The notes: generated from the sequence alone by a model not told the origin. A DNA stretch of 64,000 nucleotides from Streptomyces mobaraensis (GCF_020099395.1 NZ_CP083590.1:5022001-5086000), one strand, 5' to 3'. Counted from the first letter of the stretch, positions 1 through 9,754 are shown. Program-made: numbers and translations.

Positions 1-628
1 GGTCGAGGGTCCTGTCCGGGTTCTTGATCTTCCCGTAGACGCCGTTGAAGAAGAGGTACTTCTGGGAGAAGCCTTCACCGGACTCGTAGCCGGCGCCCGT
101 GTTCTCCGCGTCGACGACGCCCAACGCCTCGGCTTTCTCCTTGCCGTTGGGCCCGAAGCCCTTGGTGGTCTCGCTGGGGTCCTTCTTATAGTCCCCGAGC
201 ACCGTGGCGGGAGCCGTCAGCGTGTACCGCTTCCCGTCGTCGGGCACGGAACCGCCGCCACCACTCTTGCTGAAGAGCACCAGGCCGCCGGTGAGCGCGC
301 CCACGACGGCCAGCACGCCGACGGTGATCGCGATCGCCTTGCCCTTGCCGGAGCGCTGCGGGGATATGGGCGGCGGGTACGGGCCGTACGGGCCGGGCGG
401 CATCCCGGGCTGCTGCCCGTACGGGCCGTAGGAGCCGGCCTGCGGCGGCTGCCCATAGGGGCTCACCGGGGGCTGCTGCGGGGGCTGCCCGTACGGGTTC
501 GGCTGCTGGTAAGGCGGTGGTCCCGGAGGGTAGCCGTAGCCCGGCTGCCCGCCCGGCGCACCGGCACCCTGCCCATAGGGGTTGGGCGGGGGCTGCTGCC
601 CGTACGGGTTGGGCTGGTCTGAGCTCAT
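1..628 (-). CDS. Single-pass membrane protein, Pro/Gly/Tyr-rich head (partial, paralogue A)
   Basis: The gene starts at ATG 628 and runs off the left edge, so only about 209 N-terminal residues are visible. Residues 1-90 are Pro/Gly/Tyr/Gln-rich with repeated NPYGQ and YPPP motifs and must be cytoplasmic. A basic stretch (RSGKGK) leads into one hydrophobic segment at about 98-120, then a Gly linker (KSGGGG) and the start of an extracellular domain (KRYTLTAPATVLGDYKKD). The same architecture recurs in the next two genes on the same strand, so this is the third copy of a tandem paralogous family, 37 bp downstream of the second. Function is unknown. The Pro-rich head resembles those of Streptomyces proteins that bind protein partners or cluster at the membrane, but nothing here identifies a partner. 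Confidence 0.8.
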   Translation of the reverse strand, partial: MSSDQPNPYGQQPPPNPYGQGAGAPGGQPGYGYPPGPPPYQQPNPYGQPPQQPPVSPYGQPPQAGSYGPYGQQPGMPPGPYGPYPPPISPQRSGKGKAIAITVGVLAVVGALTGGLVLFSKSGGGGSVPDDGKRYTLTAPATVLGDYKKDPSETTKGFGPNGKEKAEALGVVDAENTGAGYESGEGFSQKYLFFNGVYGKIKNPDRTLD

Positions 629-665
629 GTCTTTCCCTTCGGGACCGATCGCCTTACGGCGCTTG

Positions 666-1643
666 CTACTTGTCCTTGCGGACCTCGTTGCGGATCTTGG
701 CGGTGGCCTCGGCCAGTTCCTTGGCGGGCATCACCGTGCCGGTGGCGTTGGACGTCGCGTACGGCGAACTGCTCGTCGCGATGCTGTGCTGCACGACGCC
801 CACGGCGCTGGAGTCGCCCCAGATGCACGTGCTCACGTTGTTCTCACTGGTGATCGTGCTCATGGTCACGGTCGCCTTCTGCTGCCGGCACTTCATGACC
901 TTGCCGTCGAAACCGCTCGGGCTGAACTCGCTCCACGGCGTAATCGTTTCCACCTTCGCCGTCCGGCCGAGGGGAGTCTGCTCGTTCTTCTTCTGCTTCT
1001 CTTCCACGTCCGCGACCATGGCGTCGACCGTCCGCCCGGGGTCGCCGAGGCTGCCGTAGACGCTGACGACGGAGAGCTTCTGCTTCTCCGGGTTTTCGTA
1101 GAGCGCCCGGACTCCCTTGCCGTTCTCGATGCCGTGCTTCTTGGTCTCGGCGTCGTTGGCGAGGTCCTCGGACTTCTCGGTGCCCGTCGTCGTGTTCTTG
1201 GTGAACTTGCCGTCCAGCAGCTTCTCCGGCAGGACGATCGTGTACGGCTTCACGTCGTCGCCTCCGCCGCCCTTGCCCAGGAGCATGTAACCGCCGCCCG
1301 CGAGGGCGCCGATCACCAGGACGATGCCGAGGACGATGGCGATCGTCTTGCCCTTGCCGCCACCCTGCGGGGGGATCGGCGGCGGGTACGGGCCGGGCAT
1401 GCCGGGCTGCTGGCCGTAGGGGGCCTGGGGCGGCTGGCCGTAGGGGCCCGGCTGGGGCGGGGGCGCGCCGTAGGGCCCGGGCTGCGCCGGCGGGGGCGCG
1501 CCGTACGGGCCGGCCTGGGGCGGCGGGGGGTAGCCGTATCCGGGCTGGCCGGGGGCGCCGCCCTGGCCGTAGAGGTTGGGGCCCTGCGGGGGGTGCGGCT
1601 GCTGTGGGGGCTGGCCGTAGGGGCCCGGCTGGTTGAAGCTCAT
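666..1643 (-). CDS. Single-pass membrane protein, Pro/Gly/Tyr-rich head (paralogue B)
   Basis: This 325-residue protein starts at ATG 1643. Residues 1-90 are built from PYGQPP, PGPYGAPPP and similar units. A KGKT basic anchor precedes a transmembrane segment at about 98-122. The C-terminal ~200 residues are extracellular and start with a KPYTIVLPEKLLDGKF element shared with both neighbours. Two cysteines, in VMKCRQQ and STCIWGDSS, are conserved in the neighbour at 1882 ([16 protein letters not shown]), which suggests a disulfide. The C-terminus (MPAKELAEATAKIRNEVRKDK region) is amphipathic. No enzymatic motif is visible. It lies in one direction with its paralogues and is probably co-transcribed or independently promoted; 238 bp separates it from the upstream copy. 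Confidence 0.85.
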   Translation of the reverse strand: MSFNQPGPYGQPPQQPHPPQGPNLYGQGGAPGQPGYGYPPPPQAGPYGAPPPAQPGPYGAPPPQPGPYGQPPQAPYGQQPGMPGPYPPPIPPQGGGKGKTIAIVLGIVLVIGALAGGGYMLLGKGGGGDDVKPYTIVLPEKLLDGKFTKNTTTGTEKSEDLANDAETKKHGIENGKGVRALYENPEKQKLSVVSVYGSLGDPGRTVDAMVADVEEKQKKNEQTPLGRTAKVETITPWSEFSPSGFDGKVMKCRQQKATVTMSTITSENNVSTCIWGDSSAVGVVQHSIATSSSPYATSNATGTVMPAKELAEATAKIRNEVRKDK

Positions 1644-1881
1644 GGTGTGTGGGTGTCTCTCTCGACGTGTGTGGGGGGAAGGGGGCGGCGTTCCGCGTCA
1701 TCCTTTCCGATGCCTTATCCCGGCTTTACCTCGGGTCGGCAACGGTTTCGGCACAGCCGGGAGCGGCGGCCGGGGGTGTGGGGCCGGCCGCGGCACACGA
1801 GCATGGGCGCCCGGATCCGGGCAACCGGATGCGACTCATCGCGTTCTCCCCCCGTCGCGACCGCTCCCCGCGGTCACCGCT

Positions 1882-2643
1882 TCACTTCTCGCTGCGCGCT
1901 TCGTCCCGCACTTTAACCGTCGCCTCGGACAGCTCCTCGGCCGACATCACCTCGCCGGTGGCGCCCGGGGTGTCCCGGCCGTTGGGCGGCAGGCCGTCGA
2001 AGGCCATCACCATGTGCTGGACGCCGCCCATGGCGCTGTGGTCGGCCCAGAAGCACTGGCTGATCCCCAGCCTGACGGAGACGGCGCCCGTTCCGCTCGC
2101 GCTTTTCGAGGTCGTGCACTTCATGATCACGCCGTCGGCGCCCGAGGGGTGGAACTCGGTCCACGGGGTGACCGTGCGGGGCGTGCCGCCGACCGCTCCG
2201 GACGGGTGCTTCGCGGCGCCCTCGTCCGCCATGGCCACCAGCGCGTCCAGCGTCTTGCGCGGGTCGGCGATGTCGCCGTTCACCCCGTAGACGTTCAGCT
2301 TCTGCTTTTTGTCGTTGACGTAGCCGCCCGTGAAGCCCTTGCCGTGGGCGATGCCCAGTTTCTTGGCCTGCGCGTCGTCGGTCAGGTCCTCGGTCCCGTC
2401 GGCGTCGCCGGGCCGGGCGGCCTCCTTCTTGTACGCGCCGTCGAGGAGGCGGTCGGGCAGGGCGACGGTGTACGGCTTCGCGCCGTCGTCGCCGTCGCCG
2501 TCCCGGAACCAGAGGACGCCGCCTACGGCCGCCCCCGCGATCAGGAGGGCGGCGGCGCCGGCCAGGCGGGTTGTCCGGCGCTTTCCGCCGCGGCGCGGGG
2601 GCTGCTGGGGCGGGGGAGGAGGGGCCGGGAGGGGCGTGATCAT
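1882..2643 (-). CDS. Single-pass membrane protein, short Pro-rich head (paralogue C)
   Basis: This 253-residue protein starts at ATG 2643. Its Pro-rich head is only about 20 residues ([13 protein letters not shown]), followed by a basic patch ([10 protein letters not shown]), a hydrophobic segment at about 26-45 and an extracellular domain. The domain carries [33 protein letters not shown], the CysX(n)Cys pair and the terminal [20 protein letters not shown] region, all alignable with paralogue B. The family therefore differs mainly in head length, which is typical of a domain with a disposable linker. It is divergent from valS across a 173-bp gap. Function is unknown. Confidence 0.85.
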   Translation of the reverse strand: MITPLPAPPPPPQQPPRRGGKRRTTRLAGAAALLIAGAAVGGVLWFRDGDGDDGAKPYTVALPDRLLDGAYKKEAARPGDADGTEDLTDDAQAKKLGIAHGKGFTGGYVNDKKQKLNVYGVNGDIADPRKTLDALVAMADEGAAKHPSGAVGGTPRTVTPWTEFHPSGADGVIMKCTTSKSASGTGAVSVRLGISQCFWADHSAMGGVQHMVMAFDGLPPNGRDTPGATGEVMSAEELSEATVKVRDEARSEK

Positions 2644-2803
2644 CGTGCGTGCCGTTCTTCGGTGGTTTTCGCGGGACCGAGAGGTCTCCTGTGCCGCGTG
2701 GGACGGGTGCGGCGTTTGCGTCAGTTTCCCCCGACGCCTCTCAGGGTCCGGTTCCGGGTCATGTCAGGGGCAAACGGGTTCGTGGCGGACCGCCCGGGCC
2801 CCG

Positions 2804-2809
2804 TAGAAT
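2804..2809 (+). promoter_or_regulatory. -10 box of a leaderless valS promoter
   Basis: TAGAAT ends 7 nt before the GTG start of valS at 2817, which puts the predicted +1 at or next to the start codon. There is no Shine-Dalgarno sequence in the gap. No clear -35 hexamer is seen. Confidence 0.6.
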
Positions 2810-2816
2810 TTCCCCC

Positions 2817-5438
2817 GTGACCGAGAACACTCAGCAGCAACACGACAGCGTCCCCGAACTGCCGACCCAGTACGCGCCGGCCGAAGTAGAGGGGCCGCTG
2901 TACGAGCGCTGGGTAGAGCGGGGCTACTTCACGGCCGACGCGACGAGCGACAAGAAGCCGTACACGATCGTCATCCCCCCGCCCAACGTCACCGGCTCGC
3001 TCCACCTGGGCCACGCCTTCCAGCACACGCTGATGGACGCCCTCACCCGCCGCAAGCGGATGCAGGGTTACGAGGCGCTGTGGCTGCCGGGCATGGACCA
3101 CGCCGGCATCGCCACGCAGAACAAGGTCGAGCAGCAGCTCGCCGAGGAGGGCAAGTCCCGCCACGACCTCGGCCGGGAGGCGTTCACCGAGCGCGTCTGG
3201 CAGTGGAAGGAGGAGTACGGCGGGAAGATCCTCGGCCAGATGCGCCGGCTCGGCGACGGCGTCGACTGGTCGCGCGAGCGCTTCACCATGGACGAGGGCC
3301 TGTCCAAGGCCGTCCAGACGATCTTCAAGAAGCTCTACGACGACGAGCTGATCTACCGCGCCGAGCGCATCATCAACTGGTGCCCCCGCTGCCTCACGGC
3401 CATCTCGGACATCGAGGTGGAGTACCAGGAGGACGACGGCGAGCTCGTCTCCATCCGGTACGGCGAGGGCGAGGAGTCGCTGGTCGTCGCCACCACCCGC
3501 GCCGAGACGATGCTGGGTGACACGGCCGTCGCCGTCCACCCGGAGGACGAGCGGTACGCGCACCTCGTCGGCAAGCAGATCAAGCTGCCGCTGACGGACC
3601 GCACGATCCCCGTCGTCGCGGACACGCACGTCGACCCGGAGTTCGGCACCGGCGCCGTCAAGGTGACCCCGGCGCACGACCCCAACGACTTCGCCATCGG
3701 CCAGCGTCACGGTCTGCCGTCGATGACGGTCATGGACGAGCACGGCGTCATCACCGTGCACGGCCCGTTCCTCGGCCTGGACCGCTTCGAGGCGCGCTCG
3801 GCGATCGTCGGCGCGCTGCGCGAGCAGGGCCGGATCGTCGCCGAGAAGCGCCCGTACGTCCACTCCGTCGGCCACTGCTCCCGGTGCCGCACGACCGTCG
3901 AGCCGCGGCTGTCGATGCAGTGGTGGGTCAAGGTCGGCCCGCTGGCGCAGGCCGCCGGCGACGCCGTCCGCGACGGCCGGGTGAAGATCCACCCGGAGGA
4001 CATGTCGAAGCGCTACTTCGACTGGGTCGACAACATGCACGACTGGTGCATCTCGCGCCAGCTGTGGTGGGGCCACCGCATCCCGGTCTGGTACGGCCCC
4101 GAGGGCCAGGTCGTCTGCGTCGGCCCGGACGAGGAGCCGCCGTCCGGCGAGGGCTGGCACCAGGACACCGACGTCCTCGACACCTGGTTCTCCTCCGGCC
4201 TCTGGCCGTTCTCCACGCTCGGCTGGCCGGAGAAGACGCCGGACCTGGCGAAGTTCTACGCCACCGACGTCCTGCTCACCGGCCACGACATCATCTTCTT
4301 CTGGGTCGCCCGGATGATGATGTTCGGCCTCTACGCGATGGACGGCGTCGCGCCGTTCCACACCATCGCCCTCACCGGCCTGGTCCGCGACGAGCGCGGC
4401 AAGAAGATGTCCAAGTCCTTCGGGAACGTGGTCGATCCGCTGGACTGGATGGACGCGTACGGCTCCGACGCCGTCCGTTTCACCCTGGCCAAGGGCGCCA
4501 ACCCCGGTACCGACGTGCCGATCGGCGAGGACTGGGTCCAGGCGTCCCGCAACTTCGCCAACAAGATCTGGAACGCGACGCGGTTCGCGCTGATGAACGG
4601 CGCGACGGTCGAGGGCGAACTCCCCGCGGGCGAGGAGCTGTCGGCCACCGACCGGTGGATCCTCTCCCGGCTGAACGCGACCGTCGCCGAGGTGGACGCG
4701 TACTACGAGGACTACCAGTTCGCCAAGGTGTCGGACACCCTCTACCACTTCGCGTGGGACGAGGTCTTCGACTGGTACGTCGAGCTGTCCAAGACCACGT
4801 TCATGGGCGGCGGCGAGCAGGCGAAGGTGTCGGCGCGCGTCCTCGGCGAGGTCCTGGACGTCACCCTCAAGCTGCTCCACCCGATCGTCCCCTTCGTCAC
4901 CGAGGCGCTGTGGACGACACTCACCGGCAAGGAGTCGCTCGTCGTCGCCGACTGGCCGACGGACAGCGGGTTCCGGGACGCGGCGGCCGAGGCGGAGATC
5001 GAGAACCTCCAGCAGGTGATCACCGAGGTCCGGCGCTTCCGCGCCGACCAGGGGCTCCAGCCGGGGCAGCGGGTGCCGGCGCGGCTCGGCCTGTCCGGTA
5101 CCGCCCTTGCCGCGCACGAGGGTGCGATCCGGCAGCTGCTGCGTCTGCAGCCGGAGGGTGAGGGGTTCCAGGCGACCGCGAACCTCACCATCGGCGGGGC
5201 GACGGTCTCCCTGGACCTGTCCGGGACGATCGACGTCGAGGCGGAGCGGAAGCGGCTTGCCAAGGCGTTGGCGGCGGCGGAGAAGGAGAAGTCTCAGGCG
5301 ACGGCCAAGCTTGGGAACGAGGCGTTCCTGGCGAAGGCGGCCGAAGCGGCCGTCGAGAAGATTCGTACGCGGCTTGCGAAGGCTGAGGCTGACATCGAGC
5401 GGATCGGGGCTCAGCTGGACGCGCTGCCGGGCGCGTAA
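2817..5438 (+). CDS. valS: Valyl-tRNA synthetase
   Basis: ValRS charges tRNA-Val in the cytoplasm. The 873-residue protein has the class Ia signatures: [15 protein letters not shown] (HIGH motif as HLGH) near residue 55, the CP1 editing domain in the middle ([17 protein letters not shown]), and KKMSKSFGN near residue 530. The last ~65 residues form the tRNA-binding coiled coil ([17 protein letters not shown] onward). Length matches bacterial ValRS. The frame is open further upstream to 2649, but GTG 2817 is chosen because a -10 box lies 7 nt before it and the protein then begins close to the conserved [16 protein letters not shown]. It is monocistronic, with convergent genes on the right. No T-box is possible if the transcript is leaderless. 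Confidence 0.96.
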   Translation: MTENTQQQHDSVPELPTQYAPAEVEGPLYERWVERGYFTADATSDKKPYTIVIPPPNVTGSLHLGHAFQHTLMDALTRRKRMQGYEALWLPGMDHAGIATQNKVEQQLAEEGKSRHDLGREAFTERVWQWKEEYGGKILGQMRRLGDGVDWSRERFTMDEGLSKAVQTIFKKLYDDELIYRAERIINWCPRCLTAISDIEVEYQEDDGELVSIRYGEGEESLVVATTRAETMLGDTAVAVHPEDERYAHLVGKQIKLPLTDRTIPVVADTHVDPEFGTGAVKVTPAHDPNDFAIGQRHGLPSMTVMDEHGVITVHGPFLGLDRFEARSAIVGALREQGRIVAEKRPYVHSVGHCSRCRTTVEPRLSMQWWVKVGPLAQAAGDAVRDGRVKIHPEDMSKRYFDWVDNMHDWCISRQLWWGHRIPVWYGPEGQVVCVGPDEEPPSGEGWHQDTDVLDTWFSSGLWPFSTLGWPEKTPDLAKFYATDVLLTGHDIIFFWVARMMMFGLYAMDGVAPFHTIALTGLVRDERGKKMSKSFGNVVDPLDWMDAYGSDAVRFTLAKGANPGTDVPIGEDWVQASRNFANKIWNATRFALMNGATVEGELPAGEELSATDRWILSRLNATVAEVDAYYEDYQFAKVSDTLYHFAWDEVFDWYVELSKTTFMGGGEQAKVSARVLGEVLDVTLKLLHPIVPFVTEALWTTLTGKESLVVADWPTDSGFRDAAAEAEIENLQQVITEVRRFRADQGLQPGQRVPARLGLSGTALAAHEGAIRQLLRLQPEGEGFQATANLTIGGATVSLDLSGTIDVEAERKRLAKALAAAEKEKSQATAKLGNEAFLAKAAEAAVEKIRTRLAKAEADIERIGAQLDALPGA

Positions 5439-5454
5439 GCGTTGGGGGTTCGCC

Positions 5455-5764
5455 CCCCCGGCCGGGGCGGGATGGGGGTTGCCCCTGTCCCTCCCCCCAG
5501 AGGGGGCACCCCCATTCGCCGTTTCCTGGGGGCTGCGCCCCCAGACCCCCCGCTTGTCGCGGCTTCGCCGCTCGTCCTCAAACTCCCCCAGAGGGGGTAC
5601 CCCCAACGGGCTGAATCGTGCGCCCGGGCGCACGATTCAGCCCGTCCGGCGTTTGAGGACAACCGCGCGGAGCGCGGTTTCGGGGGTGCGGGGGCTGGCC
5701 CCCGCAGGAAACTGGGGGCACCTCCCAGCGGTAGCTGGGGGAGAAAGGGCGGGTCCGGGGCACC
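5455..5764. repeat. Dispersed palindromic repeat, copy A, with nested mini-repeats (intergenic valS / 5765)
   Basis: This gap of 326 bp between convergent genes holds no gene. It contains a perfect 38-bp palindrome at 5607-5644 and flanking arms found again at 9755, 30025 and 32505: the unit GCGGCTTCGCCGCTCGTCC and, on the other side, CCGTCCGGCGTTTGAGGAC. Three extra GC-rich insertions absent from the other copies lie at about 5497, 5584 and 5710. It may act as a bidirectional terminator. Confidence 0.75.
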
Positions 5765-6961
5765 TCACCGCGACCACGGTCGCGACCGCCCCGGATCCCA
5801 CATCGGCCCCCACGGCCCCTCGACGGGCTCGTCGTGCAGCTCGGCGCGATCGGGCGAGCGGCGCCGCCGGTCACGCACCGGTGCGAACAGGACGTACGCC
5901 GTCGAGACGACGACGAACGCCAGCCGGATCAAGCCCCGCGCCGCATCGTCGTGGACGACGAACACGCTCCCGTACAGCGCCACCAACGCCAGCCAGCTCC
6001 ACAGCGGCACCAGCCGCCGCTGCCCGCACACGTCCCACAGCAGCGTGCCGAGCAGCACGGACGCCGTGTAGTACGTGTAGACGCTCGGGTCGAGGACGAT
6101 GCGCGCGTTGGCGCCCAGGAGGACGACCGCCGCCCAGCGGCCGCGCCAGACGGCGACGGTGCCGAGGAAGAGGCCGAGGGCGGCCTGGGCCGGGCGGGCC
6201 CAGCTCGGGGTTTCGGGGTCGTTGGCGCCGAGCCAGCGCAGCGCGGACGCCGGGTTGTTGGGGATGGTGAACTCGGCGGCGGCGAAGGACTGTGCGTCGA
6301 CGAGGAAGAACGGCACCCAGGCGACGGCGACCAGGCCGGCGCACCAGAGCCCGGCCCGCAGCCAGCGTTCCTTCGGGAGGGCGAGCAGCAGTGGGAGGAA
6401 GGCCAGCGCGGTGGGCTTGGAGTCCAGGGCGAGGGCCATCCAGATGCCGGTGGCCGCCGCGTCGCAGCGCGTCATGGAGCGGACGGCCAGGGCGGTGAAG
6501 AACAGCGCCAGGACGTCGTCGAGATGGGCGAAGCGGACCGAGACCTCGATCCACATCGGGATGAAGGCCAGTCCGGCGATGAGGACGCGCCGCCGCAGCC
6601 GCTGGTGGTTGGTGCCGGTGCCCAGGAAGTGCCGGGCGGCGCTGCGCCCGGTGAGCACCAGGACGACCAGGCCGAGCACCGACATGAACGCCTCGGCGAG
6701 GACCTGCCCGACCTCGGCGGGGAAGGGGTTGAACAGCCCGGCCACCAGGAAGCTGATGGGCCCCATCTGGAGCTCGGGGTGGCGGGCGTAGAGGTTGAGG
6801 CCGCCGTCGCCCGACGAGCCGTCGTAGATCAGTTCGCCGCCTGTGCGCAGGTAGTGCCAGGAGAAACCGCCGCTCGGTTCCACGACCACGAACCAGAGCG
6901 CGGCCCACGCGGTGAGCAGCAACAAGTGTGTCCGCGTGCTGAGTTCCGGTATCCGCACCAT
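5765..6961 (-). CDS. Polytopic membrane protein, probable lipid-sugar-dependent glycosyltransferase (GT-C-like)
   Basis: This 398-residue integral membrane protein starts at ATG 6961. About 9-10 hydrophobic segments are evident (LLLLTAWAALWFVVVEP, FLVAGLFNPF, LGLVVLVLTG, IWMALALDSKPTALAFLPLLLALP and others). The short loop ALDSKPTALAFLPLLLAL resembles the KP-containing loops of GT-C or GT87-type mannosyltransferase-like proteins, but no catalytic Asp pair can be assigned with certainty, so the enzyme class is inference. It is the last gene of a minus-strand set wecB, GT2, this gene, with 127 bp to the GT2 gene. That context suggests a role in assembling or decorating a surface polysaccharide. 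The C-terminus is basic and cytoplasmic. Confidence 0.7.
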   Translation of the reverse strand: MVRIPELSTRTHLLLLTAWAALWFVVVEPSGGFSWHYLRTGGELIYDGSSGDGGLNLYARHPELQMGPISFLVAGLFNPFPAEVGQVLAEAFMSVLGLVVLVLTGRSAARHFLGTGTNHQRLRRRVLIAGLAFIPMWIEVSVRFAHLDDVLALFFTALAVRSMTRCDAAATGIWMALALDSKPTALAFLPLLLALPKERWLRAGLWCAGLVAVAWVPFFLVDAQSFAAAEFTIPNNPASALRWLGANDPETPSWARPAQAALGLFLGTVAVWRGRWAAVVLLGANARIVLDPSVYTYYTASVLLGTLLWDVCGQRRLVPLWSWLALVALYGSVFVVHDDAARGLIRLAFVVVSTAYVLFAPVRDRRRRSPDRAELHDEPVEGPWGPMWDPGRSRPWSR

Positions 6962-7088
6962 GCTCCCGTTCCGTCACCCGGCCGCCGTCGGCGCCGGGCA
7001 CAAGTGTCACCGGCGGTCAGAGGGCGGACGGGACCCGGAGGTTCCGGGTCCGGGGCGGATGTGAGCGACGGAACAGGGAGCGGGGGTG

Positions 7089-8453
7089 TCAGGCCTCGAT
7101 GGCCACCGGGCCCGAGTCCGTCGCCTCCGCGTTGCGGCGGGTCTTGGCCCAGCCGTTGCGGCCGCGCAGCATCCGGACGAAGCCGCGGGCCGACGCCGGG
7201 AAGAGGTGGTAGGCGTACAGCCACAGAGCCAGGCCCCACAGCAGGGCGGTGAGCAGCGAGCGGTCGTCGGCGCGGTCGCGGCGGTAGACCGGTCCCCACA
7301 GCACGAACGGCAGCACGGAGACGACGGCCAGCGCGAGGACCAGCGGCCACAGCGCCAGCATCCCGCCGAACGCCGCGCCGGGGCCGTCCTCGGCCGCGGT
7401 CAGGCCCAGCAGCGCGAACATCAGCGCGCACAGCGCGAGCGTCACCAGGTGGGCGACCGGCTGGAGGAAGGTGTAGAGGGTCTCCAGGATGCCCCGGCCG
7501 CCGTAGTGCCGCGAGGAGATGATGCGCGGCGCGTAGCGGACGCACTGGAGGTTGCCCTGCGCCCAGCGGGTGCGCTGGGTGAGGAACCGGCGGCCGTGCG
7601 GCAGCCCTTCCTGGGAGACCCAGGTGTCGGCGAGGTGGTTGATCCGGTCACCGGTGAGGATCATGTGCAGGCCCAGCTCGTAGTCCTCCAGCAGGGCGCC
7701 GCGCTTCCAGGGCCGCCGCTCGGCCGCGGCTATCCGGTCGAGCGAGGCGAGCCGGGTGAACTGGCCGTTGCCGCCGAGGCCGACGGAGCCGGTGCGGGCC
7801 CGGAGCAGCTGCATCCCGGCGTTGGAGACGGAGAACTCCATGTCCTGCATGCGCACCAGCAGGCGCGCGAAGGCGTTCCGCACCCGGCCGCGGCCGGGCA
7901 GCGGGCGCTCGTCCTCGGTGTTCCGCATCCGGACGCTGACCTGGACGCCGCCGGTCTCGGGGTCGCCGAAGCCCTGCGGGCCGCTGACGACGTTCAGGGC
8001 GTTCGGGTCCAGCTGTCCGTCGGCGTCGACGACGCAGACGACGATCCGCTCGCGGTCGGTGTCCCGGGAGAGGAACTGGTTCAGCTCGTCGTACGCGGCG
8101 TTGAGCGCCGCGCCCTTGCCCTGCCGGGCCTCCGGGCGGTGCCGGCGCACGAGGTGGACGCGGCGGTCGCGCTCGGCGAGCTCGGCGACGATCGCGCCGG
8201 TGCGGTCGTCGCTGTCGTCGTCGATGACCCAGACGTGCGCGCGGGGATGGTCGGCGCGCAGCCGGCCGACGGTCGTCGCGACGACGGCCTCCTCGTCCCG
8301 GCAGGGGACGAAGAAGTGCCAGTCGAAGGCGTTCGGGTCACCGTGCTCGGCGAGCGGGCGGCGGGTGTAGGCGTGGCGGGCGCCGGCCCAGTAGAGGAGG
8401 AAGCAGGCGAGGAGGAAGAAGGGGAATATGAGGAAGAAGGGGTTCTGGAACAC
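7089..8453 (-). CDS. Processive family 2 glycosyltransferase (membrane)
   Basis: This 454-residue protein starts at GTG 8453. It has an N-terminal transmembrane helix (FFLIFPFFLLACFLLYWAG), a cytoplasmic GT-A domain and three or four C-terminal helices (HLVTLALCALMFALLGL, ALWPLVLALAVVSVLPFVLWG and others), the layout of cellulose- or hyaluronan-synthase-like enzymes. Catalytic signatures are present in order: IDDDSDD (nucleotide-binding Asp), VVDADGQLDP (DxD, metal), LLEDYELGLHM (ED catalytic base) and QRTRWAQGN (the QxxRW motif of processive enzymes). It should polymerise a UDP-sugar and extrude the chain. The upstream gene makes UDP-ManNAc, a plausible substrate, but this is inference. It lies 51 bp downstream of wecB. 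Confidence 0.85.
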   Translation of the reverse strand: MFQNPFFLIFPFFLLACFLLYWAGARHAYTRRPLAEHGDPNAFDWHFFVPCRDEEAVVATTVGRLRADHPRAHVWVIDDDSDDRTGAIVAELAERDRRVHLVRRHRPEARQGKGAALNAAYDELNQFLSRDTDRERIVVCVVDADGQLDPNALNVVSGPQGFGDPETGGVQVSVRMRNTEDERPLPGRGRVRNAFARLLVRMQDMEFSVSNAGMQLLRARTGSVGLGGNGQFTRLASLDRIAAAERRPWKRGALLEDYELGLHMILTGDRINHLADTWVSQEGLPHGRRFLTQRTRWAQGNLQCVRYAPRIISSRHYGGRGILETLYTFLQPVAHLVTLALCALMFALLGLTAAEDGPGAAFGGMLALWPLVLALAVVSVLPFVLWGPVYRRDRADDRSLLTALLWGLALWLYAYHLFPASARGFVRMLRGRNGWAKTRRNAEATDSGPVAIEA

Positions 8454-8504
8454 GCGGAGTCCTGGTGGGGCGGGGGAGCGGGCGGCGGCGGTGGGGGCGT
8501 GCGC

Positions 8505-9632
8505 TTACGCCGCCAGGCGCACCGGCGTGGCGATCCCGGCCAGCAGGGCCGTGATCCGCTCCGAGGCGAGGCCGTCGCCGAACGGGCTGGGCAGCGCGGC
8601 GAGCCGGGCCAACCCCTCGGGGCCCTCCGCGAGCCGCCGGCGCGCGGCCGCGCCGATCGCCGGGCCCGGAACGACCAGTTCCGCGAAGTCGGTCATCGCC
8701 TCCGGCCGCTCCGTGGAGCGCCGGACGACCACCAGCGGGCGGCCGAGGACCGTGCACTCCTCCTGAATGCCGCCGGAGTCGGACACCAGCAGCGCCGCGT
8801 GCCGGGCCAGCGCCAGGAACTCGGAGTAACCGAGCGGCGCGGTCACCGTCAGCGGCGCGAGCAGGCCGGAGAGGCCGGCCGCCTCGATCCGGGCGCGGGT
8901 GCGCGGGTGCAGCGGCAGCAGGACCGGGCGGTCGTCCGTGACCAGCGCGGCGAGCTCGGTGAGGACCGCGCGCAGGGCGGCGGGGTCGTCGGTGTTCTCC
9001 GGGCGGTGCACGGTGGCGAGCACGTAGCCGTCGGCGGTCAGGCCGTGCGCGCGCAGGAGGGCGGCGCGCTCGTCGGCGGCCGGGAGCTGGTTGCGGACGG
9101 CCTCGACGACGGTGTTGCCGGTGACCGCGATCCGGGCGTCCTCCAGGCCCTCGGCGAGGAGGTGGGCCCGGTTGTCCTCGGTGGCCGCGCAGAGCACGTC
9201 CGCGATGCGGTCGATGAGGACGCGGTTGTGCTCCTCGGGCATGTTCCGGTCGTGGCTGCGCAGGCCGGCCTCGACATGCACCAGCGGGATGCCCCGGGCG
9301 TTCGCGGCCAGCGCGCCGGCCAGGGCGGCGTTGGTGTCGCCCTGGACGACGACGGCGAGCGGCGGCTCGGCGGTGAACAGCTCGTCGAGCTGCTCCAGGG
9401 CCGCGGAGATCTGCACGGCGCGGGGCTTGCCGCCGACGCCGGTGAGGAGGGTGGGCTCGGGGAGCCCCAGCTCGGTCAGGAAGCGGCCGGAGAGGTTCTC
9501 GTCGTAGTGCTGGCCGGTGTGGATGAGGTGGGCGGCGGGGCCGAGGAGACGGGCCAGGTCCGTGAGCTTGATGAGTTCGGGGCGGGTGCCGAGGACTATG
9601 GCGATGCTGCGGCGGGGGAGGGGCGCGGGCAC
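8505..9632 (-). CDS. wecB: UDP-N-acetylglucosamine 2-epimerase (non-hydrolysing)
   Basis: This enzyme interconverts UDP-GlcNAc and UDP-ManNAc for surface glycan synthesis. The 375-residue protein (GTG 9632) has the family hallmarks: GTRPELIKL at the N-terminus, HTGQHYDENLS, VVQGDTNAAL with the conserved Asp, VHVEAGLRS and MPEEHNR with the two conserved Glu, TVHRPENTD with the conserved His, and SDSGGIQEECTVLGRP at the UDP site. Length is standard. It is first in the operon with the GT2 and membrane protein. No wecC-like UDP-ManNAc dehydrogenase is adjacent, so the expected product is ManNAc and not its uronic acid. Confidence 0.92.
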   Translation of the reverse strand: MPAPLPRRSIAIVLGTRPELIKLTDLARLLGPAAHLIHTGQHYDENLSGRFLTELGLPEPTLLTGVGGKPRAVQISAALEQLDELFTAEPPLAVVVQGDTNAALAGALAANARGIPLVHVEAGLRSHDRNMPEEHNRVLIDRIADVLCAATEDNRAHLLAEGLEDARIAVTGNTVVEAVRNQLPAADERAALLRAHGLTADGYVLATVHRPENTDDPAALRAVLTELAALVTDDRPVLLPLHPRTRARIEAAGLSGLLAPLTVTAPLGYSEFLALARHAALLVSDSGGIQEECTVLGRPLVVVRRSTERPEAMTDFAELVVPGPAIGAAARRRLAEGPEGLARLAALPSPFGDGLASERITALLAGIATPVRLAA

Positions 9633-9754
9633 GGGCTCTCCTGAGGCTGCGGTGACGAGGGCAGCCTCGAGATTGGGGTGGGTCGGTTGCGCCCCCGGAT
9701 GAGCTCCGGTTGCTCGACGGTTGCGGGTTCAGGTCGGGACTTTCGTCCCGGGAG

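Noticed and set aside
2644..2816. T-box upstream of valS
   Set aside because: A T-box needs a long structured leader; here the -10 box is 7 nt from the start codon and no T-box consensus is seen.
2721..5633. Very long open frame antisense to valS (about 970 codons)
   Set aside because: Typical GC-rich shadow of a real gene: the valS protein has all family motifs, and the antisense translation is Arg/Asp/Val-rich without any recognisable domain.
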